DNA of 64,000 bases, from assembly GCF_038502225.1 (NCBI RefSeq), contig NC_091382.1:9033113-9097112 (forward strand), in the 5' to 3' direction. This DNA is from Cherax quadricarinatus. Its lineage: Eukaryota; Arthropoda; Malacostraca; Decapoda; Parastacidae. Of the stretch, positions 1 through 10,896 are shown in pieces (positions within the stretch are counted from its first letter, which is position 1; each line of letters opens with the position of its first letter). The position numbers and the translations under genes were made by a program. The notes beneath the pieces are model-generated. The model did not search any database. It had not been told where the DNA came from and saw only the letters and a list, made by a program, of their open reading frames with translations.

Positions 1-1440
1 AATATTTACACCACACATTGCCCTTAAACAGGACATCTCCACTGCCTCCAACCGTCTCCAACCGTCTCCTTGCTGCTGCATTTACCACCCAAGCTTCACA
101 CCCATATAAGAGTGTTGGTACTACTATACTTTCATACATTCCCTTCTTTGCCTCCATAGATAACGTTTTTTGACTCCACATATACCTCAACGCACCACTC
201 ACCTTTTTTCCCTCATCAATTCTATGATTAACCTCATCCTTCATAAATCCATCCGCCGACACGTCAACTCCCAAGTATCTGAAAACATTCACTTCTTCCA
301 TACTCCTCCTCCCCAATTTGATATCCAATTTTTCTTTATCTAAATCATTTGACACCCTCATCACCTTACTCTTTTCTATGTTCACTTTCAACTTTCTGCC
401 TTTACACACATTCCCAAACTCATCCACTAACCTTTGCAATTTTTCTTTAGAATCTCCCATAAGCACAGTATCATCAGCAAAAAGTAACTGTGTCAATTCC
501 CATTTTGAATTTGATTCCCCAAAATTTAATCCCACCCCTCTCCCGAACACCCTAGCATTTACTTCCTTTACAACCCCATCTATAAATATATTAAACAACC
601 ATGGTGACATTACACATCCCTGTCTAAGACCTACTTTTACCGGGAAGTAGTCTCCCTCTCTTCTACACACCCTAACCTGAGCCTCACTATCCTCATAAAA
701 ACTCTTTACAGCATTTAATAACTTACCACCTATTCCATATACTTGCAACATCTGCCACATTGCTCCTCTATCCACTCTATCATATGCCTTTTCTAAATCC
801 ATAAATGCAATAAAAACTTCCCTACCTTTATCTAAATACTGTTCACATATATGCTTCAATGTAAACACTTGATCTACACATCCCCTACCCACTCTGAAAC
901 CTCCTTGCTCATCCGCAATCCTACATTCTGTCTTACCTCTAATTCTTTCAATTATAACCCTACCGTACACTTTTCCTGGTATACTCAGTAAGCTTATTCC
1001 TCTATAATTTTTACAGTCTCTTTTGTCCCCTTTCCCTTTATATAAAGGGACTATACATGCTCTCTGCCAATCCCTAGGTACCTTCCCCTCTTTCATACAT
1101 TTATTAAACAAAAGTACCAACCACTCCAACACTATATCTCCCCCTGCTTTTAACATTTCTGTCATGATCCCATCAGTTCCAGCTGCTTTACCCCCTTTCA
1201 TTTTACGTAATGCTTCACGTACCTCCCCCACACTTACATTCTGCTCTTCTTCACTCCTAAAAGATGGTAGACCTCCCTGACCAGTGCATGAAATTACTGC
1301 CTCTGTTTCTTCCTTAACATTTAAAAGTTCCTCAAAATATTCTCGCCATCTACCCAATACCTCCATCTCCCCATCTACTAACTCCCCTACTCTGTTTTTA
1401 ACTGACAAATCCATATTTTCCCTAGGCTTTCTTAACTTGT
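1..1440 (-). pseudogene. RTE-like reverse transcriptase domain, open to the window edge
   Basis: My own minus-strand translation finds this frame open across the whole stretch, from just after the endonuclease ORF to the window edge. Visible motifs are GKAAGTDG (RT block 1), YRGISLL, FMDLEKAYDRVD (catalytic Asp), RQGCVMSPWLFNIF and the catalytic FADD in LLFADDTVLMGD. A 4-nt deletion relative to intact relatives, near 1440, puts it out of frame with the endonuclease. A tandem 10-bp duplication (aaccgtctcc twice, about 50-70) shifts the frame again just before the conserved SCLRAMCG segment. The copy therefore cannot make a full polyprotein but is otherwise little decayed. Confidence 0.7.
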
Positions 1441-2268
1441 TTAACTCCAAAATTTTTTCTTATTTTCATTAAAATTTCTTGACAGTGCCTCTCCCACTCT
1501 ATCATCTGCTCTCCTTTTGCACTCTCTCACCACTCTCTTTACCTTTCTTTTACTCTCCATATACTCTGCTCTTCTTATAACACTTCTGCTTTGTAAAAAC
1601 CTCTCATAAGCTACCTTTTTCTCTTTTATCACACCCTTTACTTCATCATTCCACCAATCACTCCTCTTTCCTCCTGCCCCCACCCTCCTATAACCACAAA
1701 CTTCTGTCCCACATTCTAATACTGCATTTTTAAAACTATTCCAACCCTCTTCAACCCCCCCACTACTCATCTTTGCACTAGCCCACCTTTCTGCCAATAG
1801 TCGCTTATATCTCACCCGAACTTCCTCCTCCCTTAGTTTATACACTTTCACCTCCCTCTTACTTGTTGTTGCCACCTTCCTCTTTTCCCATCTACCTCTT
1901 ACTCTAACTGTAGCTACAACTAAATAATGATCCGATATATCAGTTGCCCCTCTATAAACATGTACATCCTGGAGCCTACCCATCAACCTTTTATTCACCA
2001 ATACATAATCTAATAAACTACTTTCATTACGTGCTACATCATACCTTGTATATTTATTTATCCTCTTTTTCATAAAATATGTATTACTTATTACCAAATT
2101 TCTTTCTACACATAGCTCAATTAAAGGCTCCCCATTTACATTTACCCCTGGCACCCCAAATTTACCTACTACTCCCTCCATAACATTTTTACCCACTTTA
2201 GCATTGAAATCCCCAACCACCATTACTCTCACACTTGATTCAAAACTCCCCACGCATTCACTCAACAT
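1441..2268 (-). pseudogene. RTE-like AP endonuclease domain, partial
   Basis: A 275-residue open frame with the APE-type endonuclease motifs VVGDFNAKVG near its start and DISDHYLVVA in the middle, followed by a basic linker rich in KRK and RR. The first part of the domain (the segment that would read like NVHGCCANDKKE in the copy near 27.6 kb) is missing. The sequence jumps from MLSECVGSF directly into 5' untranslated-like sequence at about 2270. The ORF ends at KKKFWS because of the 4-nt deletion described for the RT. In the intact family this domain nicks target DNA for target-primed reverse transcription. Confidence 0.75.
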
Positions 2269-2320
2269 TTCTTTTTACATGTAGTAATTTATACAGGAAA
2301 AGGAGTTTTTAGCCCCTTGC

Positions 2321-2700
2321 AGCATGCATTAGTTGTTGCTACTGCACTATTTCATGTGCTTGTTTGCGTTAATCAATAAACTGTGTCATTGTTTTCCAGT
2401 CTCTTGCCATTTTTTTCAGTGAAAGAATTTGTCTGCATTTGAACATGTAACTGTTTTGCTGTAATATTTAACTGTTGTTTACATTTCAAGTTGGATTTCC
2501 TTGATGTTTTGTAGATTGGTTATTTTGACTCTCAAAATCGTAATGGCACGATTTTGTTTTTCATGATTTGTTGGCAGGCAGTGGTGTTCACTATGTTTTT
2601 CTGGTTAGGGAGGTTTAAAGTACAGTGTAGGCTTCATGGGGGGTTTAATATTTTTCACTGAGGCACTTTATTTTTGTTTTTTGGTCATTGACGAAATTGA
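2321..2700. other. Unannotated AT-rich stretch
   Basis: No open frame, splice-supported exon or recognisable repeat was found between the RTE copy and the CR1 3' tail. It is presumably intergenic or intronic sequence. Confidence 0.4.
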
Positions 2701-2853
2701 CATAAGAACATAGACATAAGAAAGGAGGAACACTGCAGCAGGCCTGTTGGCCCATACTAGGCAGGTCCTTTACAATTCATCCCACTAACAAACATTTGAC
2801 CAACCCAATTTTCAATGCTACCCAAGAAATAAGCTCTGATGTGCAAGTTCCAC

Positions 2854-4197
2854 TCAAATCCAACCCCTCCCACTCATGTACTTATCCAACCTAAATTTGA
2901 AACTACCCAAAGTCCTAGCCTCAATAACCCAACTAGGTAGACTGTTCCACTCATCAACTACCCTATTTCCAAACCAATACTTTCCTATGTCCTTTCTAAA
3001 TCTAAACTTATCTAATTTAAATCCATTACTGCGGGTTCTTTCATGGAGAGATATCCTCAAGACCTTGTTAATATCCCCTTTATTAATACCTATCTTCCAC
3101 TTATACACTTCGATCAGGTCTCCCCTCATTCTTCGTCTAACAAGTGAATGTAGCTTAAGAGTCTTAAATCTTTCTTCATAAGGAAGATTTCTAATGCTAT
3201 GTATTAATTTAGTCATCCTACGCTGAATGTTTTCTAACGAATTTATGTCCATTCTGTAATATGGAGACCAGAATTGAGCTGCATAATCTAGGTGAGGCCT
3301 TACCAATGATGTATAAAGCTGCAGTATGACCTCTGGACTTCTGTTGCTTACACTTCTTGATATAAATCCCAGTAATCTATTTGCCTTATTACGTACGCTT
3401 AGGCATTGCTGTCTTGGTTTAAGGTTGCTGCTTACCATAACCCCCAAGTCCTTTTTGCAATCTGTATGGCTAACTTCTACATTATTTAACTTATAAGTGC
3501 TAGGGTTATGGACACTCCCGAGCTTCAGAACCTTGCATTTATCTACATTGAACTGCATCTGCCACTTTTCTGACCAAGAGTAGAGTTTGTCTAAATCCTC
3601 CTGAAGTTCCCTAACATCTACTTTTGAATCAGTTATCCTACCTATCTTCGTGTCATCGGCGAATTTGCTCATATCACTAGTAATTCCTTCATCAAGATCA
3701 TTGATATATATTATAAACAACAACGGGCCCAAGACTGATCCCTGTGGAACGCCACTTGTTACTGATCCCCACTCGGATTTAACCCCATTTATGGACACAC
3801 ACTGCTTTCTGTCTGTGAGCCATGATTCGATCCACGAGAGCACCCTTCCCCCAATGCCATGAGCTGCTACTTTCTTCAACAGTCTTTGGTGCAGAACTCT
3901 ATCAAATGCCTTACTAAAATCTAAGTAAATAATATCAAATTCTTTATCGTGGTCAACAGCCTCAAAAGCTTTACTGAAGAAAGTTAATAAATTAGTTAGA
4001 CAAGACCGGCCTCTTGTGAATCCATGCTGAGTATCATTAATCAAGCTATGCTTATCGAGATGGCTTCTTATAATCTGAGCTATAATTGACTCTAGTAATT
4101 TGCCTACAATTGAGGTCAGGCTTATTGGGCGGTAATTTGACGGTAACGACTTGTCCCCTGTTTTAAAAATAGGAATTACATTAGCCATCTTCCACAT
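2854..4197 (-). pseudogene. CR1-like ORF2, reverse transcriptase part
   Basis: A 447-residue open frame that begins at the conserved WKMANVIPIF segment. It contains NYRPISLTSIVGK, IYLDFSKAFDRV (catalytic Asp), GVPQGSVLGPLLFI and the catalytic KFADDTKIG, then the C-terminal SVRNKANRLLGF and RKDIGKYWFGNRVV segments. This is the carboxyl half of a CR1-type ORF2. The endonuclease and the RT N-terminus are lost or out of frame through the deletion at about 4200, so the apparent start Met is just an internal residue. The RT itself is undisturbed. Confidence 0.85.
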
Positions 4198-4651
4198 AAT
4201 CAGACTGTGTTACTTCAGACTTAATACCCGTTTTTATGCAACAGTTCAAGCGATCTCGGACATACAATGCCACCCCACCCCCCTTTCCGACACTTCTATC
4301 TACTTGGAACAATTTAAAACCCTGGATGTGACATTCTGCAGGCATGTCTCGACTTTTTGAATTAAACCACGTCTCAGTAATGGCAAATACATCTATGTTA
4401 CCTGCACTAGCAACTAGTCTCAACTCGTCCATCTTATTCCTAGCACTGCGACTATTTGTGTAATAAATATTTAAAGACCCTCCTCTCTCTTGACCCTTCC
4501 TGCTCCTTTCTGTTTTTCCACTAAACCTATTACTGTCCTTGTCAATTAGTGCCACTGGCTTTCCAATATCCACCTCATTTTGCCTATTACTAGTTCTCCT
4601 AGTACTCATATTACTACCCTGCGACTTCACAGTTTTCCCGCAAAAACCCAT
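4181..4651 (-). pseudogene. CR1-like ORF2, N-terminal endonuclease fragment
   Basis: 156 residues beginning MGFCGKTVKSQG. It contains the APE motif YYTNSRSARNKMDELR, the catalytic Glu in ITETWFN, and KGGGVALYVRD. It breaks off after KSEVTQSD at the internal deletion and reads out of frame. Its start codon lies 14 nt after the ORF1 stop (4666), the same spacing as in the copy at 38817/38832. Confidence 0.8.
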
Positions 4652-4665
4652 ACCACTAACTATTC

Positions 4666-5631
4666 CTAGTTTAAAGACCTAACAGCTCCCTCCACTGCGT
4701 TGGCCAGTGCTCCCACCCCACACCTAGATAAGTGAACCCCGTCCCTGGCATACATGTCATTTCTGCCATAGAAGAGGTCCCAGTTGTCAATGAATGTTAC
4801 TGCATTTTCCTTACAGTATTTGTCCAGCCAGCAATTGACACCAATTGCTCTGGACAGCCATTCATTTCCAACTCCTCTCCTTGGCAAAATGCCACATATG
4901 ACAGGTTTCCCACCCTTCCTCCTAATTATCTCTATTGCTGACCTATACCTGCTAATCAGGTCCTCACTCCTACGTCTGCCAACATCGTTGCCTCCAGCAC
5001 TGAGACAGATAATAAGATTACTCCCATTACCTCTCATGATGTCATCCAGACGGCTAACAATATCCTTCATCCCAGCCCCAGGGAAACACACACTCTGCCT
5101 CCTACTCCTATCCTTCAAGCAGAATGCCCTATCCATGTACCTAATCTAGCTATCCCCAACAACAACAATGTTTTTACCTTCCTTGGCATCGTCCGTCATG
5201 ATGCTCCGAGTAGTCGACTCACATTCGCCAGGTAGCATTACACCACTTGTAGAATTCGTCAAGACGTTCTCGATGGTCTTCGTTGGGGTTTCTAGGGATG
5301 TCTCGCTCACGTCTGCCAATGCTTCTTTGGTGCTCGTTGTGGCATTCCCAGTAGAACACTCACATTCGTCAGGTAGCACCGAGAATGGGTTGGAAGTTTC
5401 CACGGTAGTCTTCTGGTTTCTCGTTGTTTCTGCCTCTCCAACCGTTTTCTTGATCTTCAGCTTGGTTCCAAGTTGCCCGGCCACTGACCAAGCTCCCCTC
5501 TTAACCTGGGGACTCACAACAGGAGGATTACTACGAATCCTCTTGTTCTCCTTCGTTAATCGCCGTATCTCCATCTTAGCAACTCTGAGCTCTTCTCTCA
5601 GCTGCTGGTAAAGTTGCTCAAGAGAGGGCAT
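4666..5631 (-). pseudogene. CR1-like ORF1 with SGNH esterase domain, one nonsense codon
   Basis: ORF1 has an N-terminal coiled-coil-like stretch (LYQQLREELRVAKMEIRRL), a low-complexity linker, and an SGNH/GDSL esterase domain with a GDS block, the GGND block (ICLSAGGNDVG) and the DGVHLS block. The two open pieces (5146-5631 and 4666-5136) are in the same frame. They are separated by a TAG directly after GDS, where the intact relative at 10894-11820 has Gln (GDSQVRY). A single CAG to TAG change therefore inactivates an otherwise complete ORF of about 320 residues. Esterase-type ORF1 is a known feature of CR1-like LINEs. Confidence 0.85.
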
Positions 5632-5640
5632 CCTGGTTCA

Positions 5641-6190
5641 GATTCACAGAGAGCACACAAACAGGTCTTCACAGAGCTAAGTACACGTCACCACGTTTTC
5701 TTGGGAGTTTCATCAAAATCCTGAAAGGAGTTCAGAGACAATACTCCTTGGTTAGCCATTTTAGGTTAGCCATTTTCTTTGAGGGTTGGTTGTTAGGGTA
5801 AGCAGTAAGAGTGGTGTCAGCCCTCAGGCTGCTCAAGGAAGAAGCTGATAGTGAGAAATTTTATTCCCTCGTGATCATATGTATCCTGCAAGTATTTTTG
5901 GTGCTGGTTCATCAGTGTTTTCCCTTACCCAAGTGCGGGAGGATTAATGCTCGAGGCTAGTGTAATATTCACCCTAGTCTGTTTTAATCAGGGTGCAGCT
6001 TGCCTGGTTGCAGTGTTTGGGGGGTGAGTTGGGGCAAATGCTAGCTGAATCTTGGTTACTTTCTGTATTAGTTTATTTTTCAGATTTATGCCATGAATTT
6101 TTATATATTCATTTCTGGATGTCTAGTTGTTAGATCATTCTAGGAGAGCAGGTTATCCTAAAGAAAAGTGAGCTGTGGAGCAAACACCTA
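5641..6190. other. Stretch without recognised gene
   Basis: It follows the 5' end of the CR1 copy. No coding exon or named repeat is supported. A duplicated ttagccatttt pair at 5753-5775 is the only local repetition I noticed. Confidence 0.35.
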
Positions 6191-6480
6191 CACTACAGTA
6201 GGGCCCCACTTATACGGCAGGTTAGGTTCCATGCTATCGCCGGAAAGCAGAACGCCATTTTTTCCATTTATAAATTCATATAAATGCCAGACATCAAGTT
6301 TACACTAAATTATATTAAGTTAGTAATAGAAGTAAGCATTAGAAACACACAAAGTAAAATACATTCACAGTACATTCATTACTTATCTTAAAGTATTTGT
6401 AATCTTAATGTAGGGAGAGAGGTGAGTAGTACTTATTTGTAGGGAGTCAGGTGTAGGTAGCCCTGGCTCCCTGTCTCTTA

Positions 6481-6690
6481 CTTTTTTTTTTTTTTTTTTT
6501 TTTCTCTCTCTCAACAAGTCGGCCGTCTCCCACCGAGGTAGGGTGACCCAAAAAAGAAAGAAAATCCCCAAAAAGAAAATACTTTCATCATCATTCAACA
6601 CTTTCACCACACTCACACATTATCACTGTTTTTGCAGAGGTGCTCAGAATACAACAGTTTAGAAGCATATACATATAAAGATACACAGCA
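6481..6690 (-). mobile_element. RTE 3' tail fragment
   Basis: Poly-T (the poly-A of a minus-strand element) is followed by caacaagtcggccgtctccc and the tttgcagaggtgctcagaat block. This is the 3' untranslated region seen at 24231-24440 and 48341-48540. It is heavily 5'-truncated with no coding part. Confidence 0.75.
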
Positions 6691-7948
6691 TCCCAGAGAG
6701 TTAAAATACACATACAGTACACTCGCTGTTTACCTTAAAATATGTGTCGTTTTAACACTTTCAGGGTCCAGAGGCCAAATTTCAAAGTGCGCACCAGTGT
6801 CCAAGAATTTTCAAAAAATAATTTTATTTTTTCTTATGAAATGGTAGAGAATGTTTTTCTGAAGGTAATAAAACACAAAGTATGAAATTTGATGGAAAAT
6901 TGACGAAATTATGCTCTCACGAATTTTGATGTGACAGCGATATTTACGCATCGTCGATTTTGCCGACTTTGACTCCTATTTTAGACCAATTATATTACTC
7001 CAGTCAAACAAATTCTTAGCTATTTCACTAGTATTACTTCTATTCTATTGCTTGGGCACAAATAATCGCCAAGTCAACTGTTTCAACTACAAAATAAAGT
7101 GATTGGAAATTGGTAATTTGGCCAATTTAATGCAAAGTTCAAAATATTCTAATTTCAAAGTAGGGTCCAGAATAAACAATACAAGCATTCCTGGAACTAA
7201 ACTAACATTTCCTCTGTTCATTAGTTACGTTTTCAGGCTTTACAAATGAATTCCATTTTGATTTTTTATTCACATAATAAATTTTTATTCAAACCAAAAA
7301 AATAGAAAATTTATTGTTATCCAATACTGTAATAATTGTATAAATAATATCACCACATTTGTGAACGTATATTAGACCCACCAGATGGCGTGTATTAGAC
7401 GTGTGGGATCATTTGTTTACTCATGAACATAGGCAAAAATTTAACATTTCTGCTATTTTGAGCTCGGTTTCAACCCATTTCCATTACTAAAACCAATCAA
7501 AATCATCTCCATTTCTGTAATATATCTTCCATTCTATCAAATGAGACCAAGAAATCACAAATACAACTATAAAAAACATACGAAAAAGCACTGCAAAGTC
7601 GCTGTTTTAATCGAAAATCCTGCAGCACACAGTGCTGCAGGATTTGTTTTATGTGGTGCATACATACCACATAGATGCATTCTTTCATATCTAGGCCCAA
7701 ATTTACCGCTCACAGCTTATCAGAGTGAGCTGAGCTCATGGCTTAGATCTACAGTTTGGACCCTCAATGTATAGAACATAAGAACATAAGAACGAAGGAA
7801 CACTGCAGAAGGCCTACTGGCCCATGCGAGGCAGGTCCAAGTCTCCTACCGGCTTAAGCCAAAGCACCCAACCTAGTCAGGTCAGGTCACATTGACTTAA
7901 GGGAGGAACACGGCAACCGACCTGTTAGCACAAGCTATCAGGTCTAAC

Positions 7949-10894
7949 TCACACCCACCCACATCTACTCATGTATTTATCCAACCTATTTTTAAAGCTA
8001 CACAACGTTCTGGCCTCTATAACGGTACTTGGGAGTTTGTTCCACTCATCCACAACTCTATTACCAAACCAGTACTTTCCTATATCCTTCCTGAATCTGA
8101 ATTTTTCCAACTTAAAACCATTGCTGCGAGTCCTGTCTAGGCTAGATATTTTCAGCACACTATTTACATCCCCTTTATTTATTCCTGTCTTCCATTTATA
8201 CACCTCAATCATATCCCCCCTAATTCTACATCTTTCTAGAGAGTGCAGTTTCAGGGCCCTTAGTCTATCCTCATAGGGAAGGTTTCTGATACATGGGATC
8301 CTCTTTGTCATCCTCCTTTGTACATTTTCCAGAGAATTTATATCCATTCTGTAATACGGTGACCAAAACTGTGCAGCATAATCTAAATGAGGCCTAACCA
8401 AGGATGTATAGAGTTGAAGAACAACCTGAGGACTCCTATTATTTATGCTTCTTGATATGAAGCCAAGGATTCTATTAGCTTTATTGCGAACACTTATGCA
8501 CTGTTGTCTTGGTTTCAGATTACTGCTAACCAGAACTCCTAAATCTTTTTCGCAATCCGTAATATTAAGATCTACATTATTTAGTTTATATGTGGCATGG
8601 TTATTGTCCTGTCCAACATTTAGAACTTTGCATTTGTCTATATTAAACTGCATCTGCCACTTCTCCGACCACTGCATCAGTCTATTCAAATCTTCCTGGA
8701 GTGCTCGAATGTCCTCGTCAGAATGAATTCGACGGCCTATTTTGGTGTCATCGGCAAACTTGCCGATGTCGCTCTTTATGCCCTCGTCTATGTCGTTTAT
8801 GTAGATTGTGAACAGCAGGGGGCCCAACACTGACCCCTGTGGAACACCGCTCGTGACGCTTCCCCACTCTGATTTCTCCCCATTTATGCAAACTCTCTGC
8901 TGCCTATTTGTCAACCATGCCTCTATCCAGGAAAAAATTTCTCCTCCTATTCCATGTGCTTTAATTTTCCTCAATAGTCTCTGATGTGGGACCCTGTCAA
9001 AAGCCTTACTGAAGTCCATATACACAATATCATATTCATTACCATGATCTACCTCCTCAAATACCTTAGTGAAAAAAGTTAATAAATTTGTAAGGCAGGA
9101 ACGCCCCTTTGTAAAACCATGCTGAGATTCGTTGATTAATTTATGCTTTTCAAGATGGCTACGAACTGCCTCGGCAATTATTGATTCCATAAATTTTCCC
9201 ACTATGGAGGTTAGGCTTATTGGTCTATAGTTCGAAGCTAAGGACCTGTCACCTGTTTTGAAAATAGGTATCACATTTGCCATTTTCCACTTATCTGGCA
9301 CCATGCCAGTTTGTAGTGATATGTTGAAAAGATTAGCCAAAGGTGTGCTAAGCTCCTCTTTACATTCCTTTAGAACCCTTGCATACAGTTCATCAGGGCC
9401 TGGGGATTTGTTAGGTTTTAATTTATCTATTTGCCTAAGGACCATGTCACTTGTGACCCTAATAGTGCACAGTTTATTATCGTCCTGTTCTACATAATTT
9501 ATCATTACTGGAATATCGCTGGTATCCTCCTGTGTAAAAACTGAGAGGAAGTATGTGTTAAAAATTCTACACATTTCCTTATCACTGTCAGTGAGCTGAC
9601 CCGAGGAACTTTTGAGTGGGCCTATCTTGTCCCTGATCTTACTTCTGTATACCTGAAAGAATCCTTTTGGGTTAGTCTTCGATTCTTTTGCAACTTTAAC
9701 CTCATAATCTCTTTTTGCTTTTCTAATTCCCTTTTTTATTTCTCTCTTTAACTGAATATATCGATTTCTTAATTGCGCCTCTCCTCTTTTGATTTGCCTA
9801 TATATGCCTCTCTTTTGACCAATCAGATATTTTAATCTATTGTTCATCCATTTAGGATCATTTTTGTTTGATCTGATTTCCCTATTTGGAACATAATTTG
9901 ACTGAGCAGCTAGAACTATGCCCTGGAAAGCATCATATCGGCAACCATCACCACCTACCTGACCCTTAGTCAGGTCATTCCAGTTCAGCCCACCTAAGTA
10001 ATTTTTCAGTCCTATGAAATCAGCCAAGCGAAAGTCAGGGACGGAGACTTGATTGCCATTATTAGGGGAATTCCATGATATATTAAAACTGAGTGATTTG
10101 TGATCACTCTCCCCAAGCTCATCATTAACCTCAAGATTATTAATTAGTGTTTCCCTACTGGCAAGAACCAAGTCAAGGAGGTTATTTCCCCTAGTTGGCT
10201 CTGTCACAAACTGTTTTAAAAAACAATCCTGGATCGTATCAAGAAAGTCACCCGACTCTAAATTTTCTGTCAAATTGCTCCAGTCAATCTGTCTATAGTT
10301 GAAATCTCCCATTAGCACAACATTTTCGTATGTAGATGCCTTACGAATTTCGTCCCATAGAAGTTTACTGCACTCCCTATCAAGATTTGGGGCCCTGTAA
10401 ATCACACCCAACATTAGTTTTTCTCGGCCCTCGAGAAGCTGTAACCAAACAGATTCAGTGGCTGACGCTTCTAATTTAATATCTTGTCTAACACAACAAT
10501 TTAAATTGTCTCTGACATACATCGCTACTCCACCACCTTTCCTGTTGACCCTGTCAGTGTGGAATAATTTATAGCCTTGTATGTGACATTCAGAGGGCAT
10601 CTCTCTATCTTTCAGATTGAGCCAGGTCTCTGTTATAGCAATAATATCTATGTTTCCTGCACTTGCAATTAATCTTAGCTCATCTATCTTATTTCTAACA
10701 CTCCTGCTATTAGTATAGTAAACCTTAAGGGAGCTAGTCCCTTGCTGCCCTCTGCTGTCCCCCTTTGTTTGCTGGCCTGTTCTATTGTCTTTATTTATAA
10801 CTTCATGCTGAATGCCTTTTATACATTTACTGTTTCCAACCCTAGTGTTGCAACCTGCTTGTTTCCCACACACACCCATACCTCTATCTTCCAT
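7949..10894 (-). CDS. CR1-like ORF2: AP endonuclease and reverse transcriptase, 981 aa
   Basis: A complete ORF2 polyprotein for target-primed reverse transcription. The APE endonuclease occupies about residues 58-275, with YTNSRSVRNK (60-69), catalytic Glu in ITETWLN (about 89), GDFN (196-199) and SDH (263-265). A linker leads to the RT: KSPGPDELYARVL (about 496), NYRPISLTSIVGK (about 555), DFSKAFDRV (627-635), GVPQGSVLGPLL (683-694) and FADD (713-716). The C-terminal domain ends at FKNRLDKYMSRCGWV. No stop or frameshift was found. The start codon overlaps the ORF1 stop as TGATG, which supports this start. Of all LINE ORF2s in the window this is the only full-length one. Confidence 0.9.
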   Translation of the reverse strand: MEDRGMGVCGKQAGCNTRVGNSKCIKGIQHEVINKDNRTGQQTKGDSRGQQGTSSLKVYYTNSRSVRNKIDELRLIASAGNIDIIAITETWLNLKDREMPSECHIQGYKLFHTDRVNRKGGGVAMYVRDNLNCCVRQDIKLEASATESVWLQLLEGREKLMLGVIYRAPNLDRECSKLLWDEIRKASTYENVVLMGDFNYRQIDWSNLTENLESGDFLDTIQDCFLKQFVTEPTRGNNLLDLVLASRETLINNLEVNDELGESDHKSLSFNISWNSPNNGNQVSVPDFRLADFIGLKNYLGGLNWNDLTKGQVGGDGCRYDAFQGIVLAAQSNYVPNREIRSNKNDPKWMNNRLKYLIGQKRGIYRQIKRGEAQLRNRYIQLKREIKKGIRKAKRDYEVKVAKESKTNPKGFFQVYRSKIRDKIGPLKSSSGQLTDSDKEMCRIFNTYFLSVFTQEDTSDIPVMINYVEQDDNKLCTIRVTSDMVLRQIDKLKPNKSPGPDELYARVLKECKEELSTPLANLFNISLQTGMVPDKWKMANVIPIFKTGDRSLASNYRPISLTSIVGKFMESIIAEAVRSHLEKHKLINESQHGFTKGRSCLTNLLTFFTKVFEEVDHGNEYDIVYMDFSKAFDRVPHQRLLRKIKAHGIGGEIFSWIEAWLTNRQQRVCINGEKSEWGSVTSGVPQGSVLGPLLFTIYINDIDEGIKSDIGKFADDTKIGRRIHSDEDIRALQEDLNRLMQWSEKWQMQFNIDKCKVLNVGQDNNHATYKLNNVDLNITDCEKDLGVLVSSNLKPRQQCISVRNKANRILGFISRSINNRSPQVVLQLYTSLVRPHLDYAAQFWSPYYRMDINSLENVQRRMTKRIPCIRNLPYEDRLRALKLHSLERCRIRGDMIEVYKWKTGINKGDVNSVLKISSLDRTRSNGFKLEKFRFRKDIGKYWFGNRVVDEWNKLPSTVIEARTLCSFKNRLDKYMSRCGWV

Positions 10895-10896
10895 CA
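10892..10896 (-). promoter_or_regulatory. TGATG stop-start overlap between ORF1 and ORF2
   Basis: The plus strand reads catca here, so the minus strand reads TGATG. TGA ends ORF1 and ATG starts ORF2 with a shared G-less overlap of one base. Such overlaps are known to couple translation by termination-reinitiation in some two-ORF LINEs. That it works this way here is inference. Confidence 0.75.

Larger units (their letters stand above)
1..2320 (-). mobile_element. RTE-like LINE, truncated by window start
   Basis: A non-LTR retrotransposon on the minus strand, seen from a short 5' segment (about 2270-2320) through endonuclease (1441-2268) and reverse transcriptase (1-1440). It runs off the window at base 1, so the C-terminal part of the RT and the 3' tail are missing. 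The same family occurs at 24231-28110, 29969-33367, 30393-32096, 33732-34657, 34881-36112, 48341-48864 and 59911-62011. I assign it to the RTE clade because one polyprotein has an AP-type endonuclease followed by RT, with no gag-like ORF, and because of the C-terminal LLYGCEAW and RWFGHVERM motifs. A related clade such as Proto2 is not excluded. Confidence 0.8.
2701..5640 (-). mobile_element. CR1-like LINE with an internal deletion
   Basis: A two-ORF CR1-like element. Its 3' end is at the left, with the family tail (repeated cataagaa motif, then the conserved ggcctgttggcccatac block), and its 5' end is at the right. ORF1 (4666-5631) and ORF2 (2854-4651) are 14 nt apart, as in the copy at 38298. 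Relative to the intact copy at 7773-11860, about 1.1-1.2 kb of ORF2 is missing at about 4190-4205. The deletion joins the middle of the endonuclease to the reverse transcriptase out of frame. Confidence 0.85.
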
